Source of the DNA: Watersipora subatra
Lineage: Eukaryota > Bryozoa > Gymnolaemata > Cheilostomatida > Watersiporidae
Direction of reading: 5' to 3'
Length of the DNA: 64,000 bases
NCBI RefSeq assembly: GCF_963576615.1
Contig: NC_088714.1
Location: 65,170,667 to 65,234,666 of the forward strand
The position numbers and the translations under genes were made by a program. Each line of letters begins with the position of its first letter. Position 1 is the first letter of the stretch. Of this stretch, positions 13,901 to 25,222 are shown one piece after another. The notes beneath the pieces were generated by a model. The model was not told the origin of the DNA. It searched no databases and saw nothing but the letters and a program-made list of their open reading frames with translations.

Positions 13901-16900
13901 TAGTCGCGATGCATCACTCATAGAAGGAAGTTCTTTCAGTTAGTTGGGTACATGGACAACATAGACAACATAGACATAGATAACTATTTAACTACAACAG
14001 CAACAACTCACACTTGTTGTTGGCTACTCTTGAGCAGTTTTAAACTGTTACATGGGAACTTACTTAGTTCTATACTGAGTTTCCCAAAACAGATAGGCTT
14101 GGCTGTCAGACCTCCTATAAACACTTCACAACACAAGTAAGGTGAAGACATTCCCATATCAGATCTCGAGGATTACGTCATTTGACCACCCACACATATT
14201 TTGGCAGCCTAGTGTTTGGCACCTGCTGATCTTAGAACTCGTAAATAGACTCATGTTTTAACAATAACGCTGATAATAACAATAGTAACAGTGATAATAA
14301 TAGTAATCTGCAGTAGAACAGCTGGTTGTCTTGATTATGGAAGGCACACTTGTCCTGCACTCATTTATAAAAAAAAACACTTTTATAAAAAAATAAATTT
14401 TAATACCATAATTATTCCATTAGTTACTTTTCATGGAAATTCCCTAAATGTATATCGGTACGGGCATCTTAAAGTGCTGACAGATGTCAGAGATTCGTTC
14501 TTCTCGTCATTTAAAAGTCATTAAAAACTCGGCATCAAACCGGCTGCATCAGTAGGAGTTGTCATACTCTCTTCTGGCACCAGAAGAATTATATAGAAAA
14601 CAAAAATATTTGCTTCACCTTTTTACTGTAGAAGAATTGTAACTAAACTGGCCACCTAAATTGTTCATCTATAGTACATGGTAACCATTCTCAGGCTTGG
14701 GCTGCTTGCTGAAATCTTTAAAAATATTCCTATAACTGCTAACTCCTATAACTTCCAACAAAATTCACATTAAAGTTATTTGGTATCAAAAGGTTCACTA
14801 TGTCTTACTCTATTGCGTTGTAGGTGCCAAATATGTGGGAATGTGATTACAAGTTCTTAAAAGCTCAAAAACGAACAGTTAATCGCAGCCACACGAGACT
14901 GCCGTAGTTTGGATTCTCATTCCAAAACGGCTCAGATGTGACGTAGTTGTGGTAAATGGTTTCTGTTTACACTTTCATGCAATCTTATTCGTCGAAATAT
15001 TTTCACAAATATACTTCTCGCATTCAATAAAACTATGTCTATTGTTCTTACGCATCAGTTTTATCGTCATCGTAATGCTGTCACTTTTAGCAGTGATACC
15101 TTATAACTTACCGTAAAAATTCATTGAACATTTTAACCTTACCTCAAAGGAGTACATATCTTTATCTGATAATCAAGACGAGCCTGTTGGTCATCTGTGA
15201 TAATCGAAAAGCGCTGCAAAGATTATTTGCGAAGTATTGGGTCACATGATCAGATTACGTCTTGACGATTAGACCAAAACCGAAACAAAGCTGTAAAGTA
15301 GCGAGCATCTATATTTGATACGGGGTCGTCGGTAAAACCCGTAGTGTATGTCATAAACTAGTGCTACAATAAATTTTATATTGAGCTTTTTATTGGCCTT
15401 TCAATTCACGTGAGAACATCCCGTGACAAGACAATAACCAAACTGTAATAACTACATGTACGTCAAATAAATAAACTGATTCCATTTTACGGCAGCTTTT
15501 CGTTTTTGAGCTTTTAAGAGCTTGTAATCACATTTCCACATATTTGGCACCTACAACACAGCAGAGTAAGACATGGTGAATCTTTTGATACCAAATAACT
15601 GTAATGTGAATTTTATTGCAATTCAACTTTTAAACTTTTTGCTGTTTGAGTTTGTCCTCCTTTGACTGCAAAACTTAGTTCTGTTTCCGCTGCCTTAAAA
15701 TGCATTGCTTGGTATTATTGAGTATAAAACAAATCATTTTATCAAAATAATTATATTTGAAATTACTGTAACTAGTTATTACTGTGATGTTAATAGCAAC
15801 AGAAAAGATCTATTATTAAAAATATTTAAAAAAGTCAATGTTTGCCTAGCCTCCTATCGGCTTATATTATTGCAACTATGCATTATATAGCCTGTGCTCA
15901 CTGCTAATAGTAATAATAAAGTCATTTCATGAGCTATGTCATATTAGGAATCCTGTTATTCAATTACTTGAATACTCTTACCAACTTTGTTCTTATTGAT
16001 TCATTGTTTTATTTCAATCTATATTTTACAAGAAACAAACGTAAAATAAATTTCACAAAGATTTTAAGAAATTGTCTGTAAATCCTCAAAAGATAACCGT
16101 AGCATTGGTTCACAATCCTGCAATACCACACATTATTATTTCCAACTTGTTGCCGCGGCAACTGTCATAGGCCATGGTTATAAATTTAACAATACCTTTT
16201 AAATCCACTAATTAGCTTTGTCAAGGCATCCCTTTCTGAGTACAACTTTTTATAAAACCTCTTTTATGTGTTTCCTTAGGGTTTGAGTGCCTAAAACTGA
16301 TCAGTAAGTGTTTTGCAGGCTGCATGGTCAGCCACAGACAGTGTTAACTATTCAATCTAATATTTACTATTCCTTACATTAAAATAAATCCAACGGTTGC
16401 TACTTTTTAATACATTTTGAAGAAAGTTGTGTAACAAAAACTATTTGTTGCCATAGCAACTGGAACTTATTTGTTGACTAGGAGTTGTGTGACCTTAGAT
16501 CTTAAACCAGCTATGTTACAAGCTAGCAGCACAAAATTAATTCAACTGCTTTTAAACAAGCAGATTCAATTGGTTACCAGTTATTACCTCAAGACTATCG
16601 CTGTTATTATCTCAAAACTATCGCTGTTATTATCTCAAGACTATCGCTGTTATTATCTCAAGACTATCGCTGTTATTATCTCAAGACTATAGCTGTTATT
16701 ATCTCAAGACTTGCTGTTACTATCTCAAGACTATCGCTGTTACTATCTCAAGACTATCGATGCTATTATCTCAAGACTATCGCTGTTATTATCTCAAGAC
16801 TATCGCTGCTATTATCTCAAGACTATCAATGTTATTATCTCAAGACTATCGCTGTTATTATCTCAAGACTATCACTGTTACTATCTCAAGACTATCGATG

Positions 16901-19900
16901 TTATTATCTCAAGACTATTGCTGTTATTATCTCAAGACTGTCGCTGTTATTATCTCAAGACTATCGATGTTATTATCTCAAGACTATCGCTGTTATTATC
17001 TCAAGACTATCGCTGTTATTATCTCAAAACTATCGCTGTTATTATCTCAAGACTATCGCTGTTATTATCTCAAGACTATTTCTGTTATTATCTCAAGACT
17101 ATTTATGTTATTATCTTAAGACTATAGCTGTTATTATCTCAAAACTATCACTGTTATTATCTTAAGACTATAGCTGTTATTATCTCAAGACTATCGCTGT
17201 TATTATCTCAAGACTATTGCTGTTATTATCTGATCTTCATCAAGGTTTTATCAGCTTCTACAGTTAACCCTTTCACCGCCATCCATGTACAAATTTAGAT
17301 ACCGGCCTACTGCGAGCCATTTTACCGAAAATTGCCGCTATTGCTTCATGATATGTATACAATTTTTTTTCAATTTCAAACTCTTTCTAGAACAATTTTG
17401 TTATATATTTTAACATACATTAATATGTAACTTTATTTAATAATTTTAATATACATGTTAACTAACATTGCTATGCAAAAAATCAATGTATCTATACTTT
17501 GTGCATTGATAAAGCTATGTGAAGTAACGATTGGTACGAAGCTAAAACGATCATCCTCAATGTTCCTTTTTCTTACAAAACTATCACTTTCACCACTATC
17601 AGAGTCAGTGCTGCTACTTTAATTATCCGTGTAATCACTAAAGTCGGAATATGAATCGGCTATAGTATCATCAGCATAAGTACTTATCTATTTTCTAACT
17701 CAGAATGTACTTACGAAAGCCATAATAACACTAAATAGTTCGAAAGAAAAGAAAGAGAAATTTCAGTTCAGAATATAGTTCAGAAATAGTTTAGAAAGAG
17801 AAGTTCATTTTCAAGTTGGAAATTCCCAAACAAAAATTTACAATTACTTTGTTATTTTAGGCTAATTTTATAGAGAAATCTTCAAGCAGTGCTGTCAATA
17901 CCATAAAAATCCTAAAGATTGTTGGTTATGTTATCAACGAATAATAAAGTTAAGCTACTATGCAATTGCTAGGAAATTTGCAAAAATGCCTATTTGGCAG
18001 TCGACCATAGATGTCATCGCATCAATGCGCACACAGCAGTGAAATGGTTAATAAGAATACTAAGGTGCTGCCAGCATTGTCAACGCTGCCAGTGCTGATA
18101 GTGATAGTAATAATAAAATTGCTAGTAAAGCTTATTTTAGATGAATCTTAACTAGAGTTTCTGTAGAAGCATCTCAGACGCATTTTCATGTTATACATGA
18201 TGAGATTTCTGTCACTAACGTACTCTCAAGGAAAGATTTTATTTTGCATGTTTACTAAAAAACTAGGATCAGGCTATGCTATTTCACTATTAACTGAAGT
18301 AATATCTTTCTATTAGCAAAAGAAAATGTTCTAATAATTTTTTTAATTGTTAATTAGCACCTGCTGCGTATATAGAAGCATGTCATTTGCTTACATCTAC
18401 GTACTTTAAACATAACCTACATGAATTTCTAGCATACACCTCAAAGGTTTTTTCCTGCATATAATCATTTGGTAAGTGCCATAATCTGATGATAAGGAAT
18501 ACTAATATCATATCACTTCTGTTTAACAGTCCTAGCATCATAGCTGAGTCTATTAAATACTAGAATACTATTGTGGTTTAAGAAACAGTCACAGCAGAGA
18601 AAACTAAAGTAAGTGTCAGATTTCTCAATTAGTATATGTTATGTAATCTTATCTGGAGACTTTAGAAAAGTTAGTTTTGAGTGTCTACTCATAGATTAGT
18701 ATAACTTTTTACAAAAGCAGTTCAAAAAAATCTCATGGGAAAATCATTGGGAATCGAGGGAATATTTGATGGTTTTCCTATAATACAAAATAACGTCACA
18801 AGTTCAGAGCATAATTTGTACTGGCCAACAGTTGAGAAGAATATGAATAACAACAGTTGAGAAGAATATGAATAACGCAAAAGGTGAAAGTAGGCGAATT
18901 TTATATACATCAAAGAAAATATTTGTATGCCATGTAAAAATTATATATACAGTATATAGTACTTTATTGGCAATAATTATGTGTAGAAAATACACTCAAA
19001 TATCAACTATAAATTTACACGCGCCTTATAGGTCCAATTTCATATCAAACATTACATGTGAACTAACACAGATGAATGCAGCATGATACCACGAGTACAA
19101 ACTTGTACACTTGAAATACATACAAAAGTGGGCACTTTAAATACATGTGCTCAGTTGCACCATGCACATACAGGTATACATGCACTACATACATGTTACA
19201 ATTATGCATATATACCAGATACAAATGTACATATAAAGAGATTACTGTTAATTACCGTTACTGTTCTTCTCCATCTTGAGCTGCTTATGACGAGTTGCCT
19301 CCAGGCCGTGGTACTGCAGGCTGACCATCGCTGCCTTCCGTATCTGACTAACTACATTCTCTGCAAAAATCCGGTTGCATTCCTTTTCCTTGTGTTGCAG
19401 AAAGAGCTGGAGATCAGAGAGTGGGAAGTTCTCTCCGCACCTTCCGCACACGAGTTTGTCACGACTCGTCTGGATTGATGGGGAGAGTTGTAAATTAGTG
19501 GCAGCATCTGTAACACATCACACAAGTGTAAGCATTAAATGAGAAAAAAGCCTTGACCAAGGTCGTCTAATGACCAAGGTCGTTGCCTCTTCATCTAACA
19601 GGGTCACTCTACCTGATTCTAATAATAAATTACTCCCTCGCAGAGTTGAGATGCACTTCTCTCAAACTGAGAAAGATTGACAGCTGGAAAACACATTTGG
19701 AGCCCATTGCAGAAGGAATACTTCGTCATCAGGTTCTACGCTCTACGTAACGCACCGTCTGAGTAAAGGTGACGCCATAGTTTACGAAGAATAACTGGTG
19801 CATTGGGACATGTCTGACCTTTGCTCTTCAGCAGACTGCCCGTCGACATCTACTATCACGCTACGTTTATTGAATCTGTAATTTCACTTTTGATATTTGG

Positions 19901-22683
19901 GCAAAACATGTTTACGAACATCTTGATTCCATTATCTTTCTTTTATCTAATCATCAACATAACTTTGGATAGACTTGTGTAAATAAAGGGACAAACGTGT
20001 GTCAAAGTATGCAGAGAGATAACCCCTGACCAAATTACTATATCGGTTCACAGATTACAACACATGGATGTAACCCTTCCTTTCAGTACCTTCTGCAAAA
20101 AAATACCTAGCTAACGAAAACATCTGCTAACTTTTACTTCTGTGACAAGTTTCAATCCCTAAATGTTCAACAGAGAGGTTAAATCAAAGGTAGGAGTTCT
20201 CAATAAGGGCATTAAAAGATGGTTTAGTGACACACTATAAGCCCAATGATTGAAATGTGTCACAGAAGCCCGTTGCCTGGTAGACTTTGTGCCCAAGGCT
20301 GTATGTTGTATGTATTTCAACCAACTCTGACCACTCTGAGAGACGAGAACGACTAATATGGAGTTGTTCCTCATGAACTATGCTCAATAACTTGTATTGT
20401 TTTTTAAACTCTATCGACTTCCAGAAATGGCCTGCTAAATCACCGGTCGATTCTGAAGCTCTACTAATACGTTGCTGCAATATCATGACTGCGTCCAAAG
20501 CATAACAGCGCTTCATATAGCCTTCATGAGTGTGCCATATTGGCATTTGAATACTGCTCGATAGCTGCAAAACTAACTGAGCTGCAGTCAGGGTTCTTGC
20601 TTTGCAATGGCTTTGTGTGCTGCAACCGGCACTTTATACACTAAAAGTGCAACTTTTGACCTTTCGAGTTCAGCAATGTCTGGGCCAAAGAGAGAAACTG
20701 CCACAATTTGTATAACAGTTAAAACTATACTAAGTATAGGCCTATAGCATTACAGGAACTCAGGCTAAATCAAGTACCATTCAGGAATTAGCGTTATGAA
20801 TGCCATGGTTTTTATTCTCTGACTATAAATGTTTTTATTGCTTCCATTTATTTTTTGTTCAAAGTGTTCCAAAAAAATATGAAGTTTTATGTCTGTTAGG
20901 ACAGAGCAGATGTAGTAAGGCTTTACCTTAGCAACTAATCTGGACTCTAGAAGTAATTTGAACCGTAACGACTGGTAGCCTCTGCTCCTTAACTCAGAAT
21001 ATTTGTTTAAAATTCTTACGTAAATTGTCATTAATAATATTGGTTCACCAAAAAAACTCATCATTCCAGTCAATTTCAGCTCAAGCTGGTATATGGAAAG
21101 GTTGTGATATCATCACAATGTCACTATTTGTAACATTTTATTTGACTAAATAGCACTCAAATACAGTTGTACATAAGGTCATAAGGTCATCATAAGGTCT
21201 CGTCTCATCTACCAGTGTTTTCAGTGTTTTATCTCTACTATTTGATTAAATTGAGCTGGAACACTGAATGTGTGGCTGTGGTGTAGTGGTTAGCGCTCTC
21301 GTCTCAAGCAGGGGATCAGTGGTTCAAGTCTTGCTACGGGATTTCATGAAGGGCATCCAGCCGTATATCGCTCTGGTAGAAAATGCACTGGTAGAAAACT
21401 CCTCTCTCTCTCTCCCAATGTACCATGTCTTGTAAAGACAGGCAATCATGGTTCTCTCCAATTTCTTGTAACCATGAGCGCTCTTGGCAGGCTGCAGCAG
21501 CGGTTAGTCCCACTGCAGCCTGCCAAGAGCGCTCAACAAACTCCACACTCCACTACCCCCCCCCCCAAGGTCATGTCAGGCAGGTTTCTTATGTAAATCC
21601 ATTTGCGTCTCAGAGTAAATGCCTGAGGTGCTGTGAAGCAGAAGTTTGGTGAAACAAGAATTTGCTAAATTGACCTACATGGAAAAATGGTTCTCTGTAA
21701 AATGCTTGGTAATAGCAACAAAATGATTATCGTCATTGACTATGCTTATGTCAGAGAAAATAAAATTGTAAACATAGATGAAGGGGCTTCTGCTTATTCC
21801 ATCATCGACCATGCCAACAAATACCATTTTTTGCATGTGACAACATTGATGAGCTAAATTGAAATCGATAATTTGCAAGCCGCAGTAAGAGGATAAACCA
21901 AGATGTGGCACAATCAGATGTTTGCTACATTGATTGTGGCAGCATAAATAACCAAATTTAAAAATTGAAATAAAACTGCAAATATTTCATTTAAAACATT
22001 CAGTCCGTTACTCAGCAGTTCAGCTTATAAACAAATACTAGAAAAACTCATTGTATAACACAAGTGTCTTGTTTACTCAACATTCCATTTTGAAATGAAA
22101 TTGAAATGGCAATTTCGTCTTACTTTGATACTAATAAAGTAACGTTCAGCACGATCTACCAAATCAGTTGAAAAATAGGGTAGCAAATTCGTCAATAAGA
22201 GAATAGTGAAATTCATTCATATATATACATGTAGATATGTTTGCATAGATCGAGCTGAGATGTATAACATTTGTCATAAGTTTTCTCTGTTACCTAATAA
22301 GGTAATAGGGCTTAAGGTGAAACAATGGCACACTGTACTGTCAAAATGCATGCTCTGATCTCCAATCCTCTAAAATCAATTGGCTTATCTTTAATAGCAG
22401 TCAGCATTGGCCAACGGTTAAAGCCAAACAGAAGGAGCTTTGCCCTTTGTTACATTGATCATGCTGTTATTTCAATGCTTCTCAATGATGCCGCAAGCTT
22501 TTTTGCATAAAAGAATCTGTTTGCAGGAAAACTAAATGCATTTAGTGAACCAGTTTTAGCAATTCAATTTGGCACTTGCAATGCACTCTTAGATATCTAG
22601 TACTAACCTTGGCTCAGTTCTGCAAAAATGTCTTCAGAAGCTGCATAGACCTGCAATGGCTTGTCTTGTTTTCTTTTAGACAT
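4958..22683 (-). CDS. BCL11: BCL11-like zinc-finger factor, gene 2 (first five coding exons; 3' part outside window)
   Basis: Second minus-strand BCL11-family gene, 3.5 kb downstream of gene 1 in the same orientation. Five exons sum to 639 nt, exactly 213 codons, open at the 3' end. Contents: N-terminal MSKRKQDKPL (NuRD-type motif), C2HC finger C46-X2-C49-X14-H64-X4-C69, and C2H2 finger C123-X2-C126-X12-H139-X4-H144, followed by Ser-rich linker. Phases 1-1, 1-1, 1-2, 2-0 are the same as in gene 1 exons 2-5, so the two genes are tandem duplicates. No triple-finger exon was found between 1 and 4957; it would have to lie beyond the left edge, unless gene 2 is truncated. It could produce a competing or dimerising partner of gene 1 (inference). 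Confidence 0.75.
5111..5180 (-). CDS. BCL11: BCL11-like gene 2, exon 4
   Basis: Acceptor TTTATTTCTAG, donor AG|GTAAAA, phases 1-2, 70 nt, encoding SDEVISGSLQTASSPSLSSS then DM. Same phase pair as exon 4 of gene 1. A Ser-rich linker, no domain. Confidence 0.65.
6215..6350. repeat. ~34-bp tandem repeat, 4 copies
   Basis: Diverged units built around GTGTACAGAGTTGTGTTTCT and GAAACATTCT. Confidence 0.7.
7800..8535. repeat. 19-bp minisatellite, about 38 copies
   Basis: Unit TACGAGGTTTGTCTCGGTG with variants (TCAGAGG, TATGAGG). Because 19 is not a multiple of three and the unit has no stop in any plus frame, all three frames stay open for 90-140 codons. These frames are repeat artefacts and not genes. 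Confidence 0.95.
8552..8628. repeat. 15-bp tandem repeat
   Basis: About five copies of AGATAGTCAGCAGGA directly after the 19-bp array. Confidence 0.85.
8864..9064 (-). CDS. BCL11: BCL11-like gene 2, exon 3 (C2H2 finger 1)
   Basis: Acceptor TATCACCACAG, donor G|GTATGT, phases 1-1, 201 nt. Encodes LLVCVHCSYKSPCSLQFLQH and LKVSHRLQLCKEI, a C-X2-C-X12-H-X4-H finger matching exon 3 of gene 1 at the FLxH core and the H-x-L-x-L-x-x-E-I tail. Ends in a Gln-rich HRQQQLATD stretch. Confidence 0.85.
9364..9668. repeat. 17-bp minisatellite
   Basis: About 17 copies of ACAGTTAAACCCCTATT, with one-base length variants. Confidence 0.9.
9669..13011. other. Intron 2 of BCL11-like gene 2, right of the minisatellite
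   Basis: Overlapping open frames on both strands at 11532-11837 have no recognisable content. A short GACA run lies at about 12116-12134. Otherwise unremarkable AT-rich sequence. Confidence 0.4.
11443..11540. repeat. 34-bp tandem repeat, 3 copies
   Basis: Units alternate GGCAGGTATACAATGGCAGC and AGGTATAACATTAT. Confidence 0.85.
13012..13098 (+). CDS. Possible first exon of a secreted or membrane protein
   Basis: ATG opens MVMKILQTAVIFLCFCVSVC followed by QLDSTYNGV, a typical signal peptide with a hydrophobic core and a plausible cleavage after VSVC or CQ. It ends at a near-consensus donor (GTG|GTGAGT). Upstream 100 bases are richer in CG dinucleotides than the surroundings, like a promoter. 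Lies antisense in the long intron 2 of BCL11-like gene 2. No further plus-strand exon was recognised, so this remains tentative. Confidence 0.35.
13413..13765. repeat. 27-bp AT-rich minisatellite
   Basis: About 13 copies built on TTATTAACGTGTTATATTAT. Confidence 0.9.
14760..15614. mobile_element. Inverted-repeat element (MITE-like), about 855 bp
   Basis: The ~115 bases at 14760-14874 reappear inverted at 15499-15614 (for example AGGTGCCAAATATGTGG versus CCACATATTTGGCACCT), with a few substitutions. A short inner match (CTGCCGTA/ACGGCAG) extends the arms. The interior has no open frame. Fits a non-autonomous DNA transposon or foldback element. Ends were set at the limit of similarity; no clear target duplication was seen. 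Confidence 0.7.
16586..17235. repeat. 23-bp minisatellite, about 28 copies
   Basis: Unit based on CTATCGCTGTTATTATCTCA. Also open in several plus frames; not coding. Confidence 0.95.
17236..19255. other. Intron 2 of BCL11-like gene 2, near exon 2
   Basis: Only a 25-bp tandem duplication at 18827-18876 (CAACAGTTGAGAAGAATATG) stands out. Confidence 0.4.
19256..19507 (-). CDS. BCL11: BCL11-like gene 2, exon 2 (C2HC finger)
   Basis: Acceptor GTGTTACAG, donor G|GTAATT, phases 1-1, 252 nt. Encodes DKLVCGRCGENFPLSDLQLF and LQHKEKEC, closer to vertebrate BCL11 than the gene 1 finger. The C-terminal part (IRKAAMVSLQYHGLEATRHK) has no counterpart in gene 1. An alternative donor seven bases earlier on the transcript (A|GTAACG) would change the frame. 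Confidence 0.85.
20235..20564 (-). CDS. Unidentified exon-like open frame in intron 1 of BCL11-like gene 2
   Basis: A 109-codon open frame with a good acceptor (AGTTTTGCAG at its 5' edge) and a TAG stop, so it has the form of a terminal exon. Contains YMKRCYALDAVMILQQR, DLAGHFWKSIEF and LSIVHEEQLHIS, with balanced amino-acid use and no low complexity. I recognise no family. In phase 0 it does not match the phase 1 end of exon 1 of gene 2, so it probably belongs to something else, perhaps a decayed gene or element. Confidence 0.35.
   Translation of the reverse strand, partial: LSSSIQMPIWHTHEGYMKRCYALDAVMILQQRISRASESTGDLAGHFWKSIEFKKQYKLLSIVHEEQLHISRSRLSEWSELVEIHTTYSLGHKVYQATGFCDTFQSLGL
21270..21570 (+). 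mobile_element. tRNA-derived SINE with an internal perfect hairpin
   Basis: GTGGTGTAGTGGTTAGCGC (A box) and GTGGTTCAAGTCTTGC (B box) form a tRNA-like pol III promoter, followed by GAAGGGCATCCAGCCGTA, a segment common in SINEs that borrow RTE-type LINE tails. At 21475-21497 and 21513-21535 lies a perfect 23-base inverted repeat with a 15-base loop. An 11-C run closes the element near 21556. Confidence 0.65.
22608..22683 (-). CDS. BCL11: BCL11-like gene 2, coding exon 1
   Basis: ATG followed by SKRKQDKPLQVY, a conservative variant of the family N terminus MSRRKQGKPQHL; the first Arg is now Lys. 25 codons plus one base, donor G|GTTAGT, phase 1, as in exon 1 of gene 1. Found by scanning for the motif upstream of the 19.4 kb finger exon. 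Confidence 0.75.
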
Positions 22684-22997
22684 GACACCCTGAGAAGAGC
22701 AGCTGATTAGGACCTCTAAACAGAGTTGACACTAGGCATGTCAGAGCAGGTTTAAAAATGCCACAAGTTGGAGAGTAGTTGTTTAATCTGTAGGAGAAGC
22801 TCGAGTGGTAACACGCTGTGTTAAAGTGCACCCATGTACTTTATAACACCTATCACTAGCCACTGACAGCTAATGTAGCATAAGCGCAGGCACATCCACG
22901 GTTCAGCCAATCACGGATGGATGGGCCTTCATTTAAAGTTTTTTGCATTACTGAGACACTAGCTTTTGACATGATGAATTTTTGTCTTGGTGTGCAG

Positions 22998-23190
22998 GGT
23001 CTGGGCAGACACCTGCCTAGCTTCAGATGCTGCAGCAAAGGAAATGCCGCAGTTGGCCTGCCACAGTATAGAGTTGGGCTTCAATCATAGTCGTGCCATA
23101 CTCCAGCTACAGAAGATGAGAGAAATGAGAGAAAGCAATAGGGAAGATAGAAATGAACAATTAAACAACCAGAGAGAGGCAGATGAATAA
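22998..23190 (+). CDS. Possible plus-strand terminal exon, unknown protein
   Basis: Acceptor TTGGTGTGCAG, then an open frame VWADTCLASDAAAKEMPQLA ... with a charged helical end (LQKMREMRESNREDRNEQLN) and a TAA stop. It lies about 300 bases upstream of, and divergent from, the start of BCL11-like gene 2. No family recognised and no upstream partner exon seen. Confidence 0.3.
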
Positions 23191-23487
23191 ATCTGTCTAT
23201 GAATAGTTTCTTGGCTTGCAAACATCCTAACTGTTTTGAGAGTTACAACAAATTTACCCCATAAAAATATCTAATATAATATTTTACATAGTTCTGTTGC
23301 AGAAGCTACGCTGACAATTGTGAACTGGTATGCAGCATGTGCAGGATGAATACACTTGTTGTGCTTGTGGTGGAGAAAGGCAGCATCAATGCATCACTCG
23401 GTTTTAGTGATACACCATAAGGGTTGGACTTTCCTGGTCTCCTTCTGGCGCCTGCTTATACTTTTCTCTTATTTTTTGACTGTCATT

Positions 23488-23571
23488 ATGACTTTAAAGC
23501 GCAAGGCTGATTCTTCTACGGGCATCAGAGAGAAGAAAGGCCATCGTCGTGAAAGTGAAACAAGATATTGA
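23488..23571 (+). pseudogene. Possible transposase N-terminal remnant
   Basis: ATG followed by TLKRKADSSTGIREKK and a quick stop. The KRKAD-(S/T)-x(n)-KK opening resembles the start of pogo/Tigger-type transposases, but no helix-turn-helix follows. Weak. Confidence 0.2.
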
Positions 23572-24235
23572 CAAGAGAACAGAGTAACTTACCCCGGATG
23601 TTCCAACTTACATTAAATCTCGAAATACACAGCGTCTTCAGAACGGATCAACATTGTAAGTCGAAGACCCCCTGTGATATGGTTTCCAAGAATTGTTTTC
23701 GGGCGAATCAAGAACTCAGCCAAGTTGGTGTAAAAAGAACTTGTTGGCATTGTCTGGCTGGCCCAATTCTGTTTTGTAAAGACTTTATTTTTTAATTTTA
23801 ATTCTTTAAATAAGTTAGTTATGCCCAATGCTAGAGCTGGCAATCAATCATCTTTCAGCAGCAATGTTGGGTATTTATTTTCTGTGGAACCGAAGGAATG
23901 ATGCTCCGCAGTTGTCACTGTGTGCCCAGCTTTGAACCCTATAATAGCGGGCTCCCTTATATGAAACATTTCTATTTAAAATGATATATTACGGTTAATG
24001 TAGGAACAACTTAATAAACAAGGCGGTGAATATCCAGAACAAACATTGCGCATCTCTAGCCAACAAACAAGTTGTAAACGTTGAAGCTGTTATTTAATAT
24101 CATTAAGATAATGAAGAATATGCATGTATATATCACTGTATGTATCTGTATATAACACTGTATACATATTTCAAAAACCTTACTTGAGCAACTCTAAAGC
24201 TTCAATAAAATTAACCCCTTTAGCTCTATGGAATT

Positions 24236-24375
24236 GAGTATGAATGTTTCAGAGTACATCTATTGAGTATTCAGAGTACATCTATTGAGCATTCAGTGTA
24301 CATCTATTGAGTGTTTCAGAGTACATCTATTGAGCATTCAGAGTACATCTATTAAGTGTTTCAGAGTACATCTAT
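24236..24375. repeat. ~22-bp tandem repeat, 6 copies
   Basis: Units of TTCAGAGTACATCTATTGAG, between the two BCL11-like genes. Confidence 0.85.
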
Positions 24376-24737
24376 TTAAAAAGCAGAGCAACTCGTACTG
24401 CTTGAAATCTGACTTCGTATGACATGAGGTTCAAAGGGAGGTAAATAGACTGGGTCACGTTTGATCAGGAACAAATGTTAGGACCAGCTTTGTATAGCTA
24501 GTCCCCATCTGGGAGTTGTGCTTCCAACTAGTTGAAACAATAAAAGAGACCATTAGATAATTTATTGACATAGCTTGAAGGTAAAGAGTATTTTTATCTA
24601 ATAATTGTATATTGTGCAACACAGCGCAACCAATGAGATGCTATTCTAAAAGCCATTTTTAATGTTTTATATGATTCAAAATTAGCTATTATGAACATTC
24701 ATTCAACTTTTAAAAGAAAGTATTTTAATCTTGCTGA

Positions 24738-25222
24738 AGGCCATGACACCTTAATTCTTACACATTTAATTCTTAACCAGTCAATAATTCAGAGTTACTT
24801 CTTAACTAATCAGAAATAAAACTTTAATTCTTAATCGATTAAAAATATAGATTTAACTTTTAACCAGTCAGAAAGGCATTTTAAATTCCTAACCAGTCAG
24901 AAATTCAAATCTAATTCTTAACCAATCACAAATGCAGATTCAATTCTTAACCAATCAGAGATATAATTTTAATTCTTAACCATTTAGAAATATAGATTTA
25001 TTTCTTAACAATCAAAAATACAGTTTTAATTTTTAACCAATCAGAAATACAGATTTAATTTTAACCAATCAGAAGGGCATATTTAATTCCTAACCAATCA
25101 GAAATGCAGAATTAATTCTTAACCATTCAGAAATGCAGAGTTAATTTTTAACCAATCAGAAGGGTATATTTAATTCCTAACCAATCAGAAATGCAGAGTT
25201 AATTTTTAACCAATCAGAGATG
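24738..25222. repeat. CCAAT-containing tandem array
   Basis: About 16 diverged units of 25-31 bp, each with TTCTTAACCAATCAGAAAT or a close variant. Most units keep ACCAATCAG, the extended CCAAT box bound by NF-Y. It lies about 2 kb upstream of the start of BCL11-like gene 2 and 1 kb past the stop of gene 1. Confidence 0.85.

Noticed and set aside
16471..17127. Plus-strand frames of about 120-140 codons
   Set aside because: They are readings of the 23-bp minisatellite.
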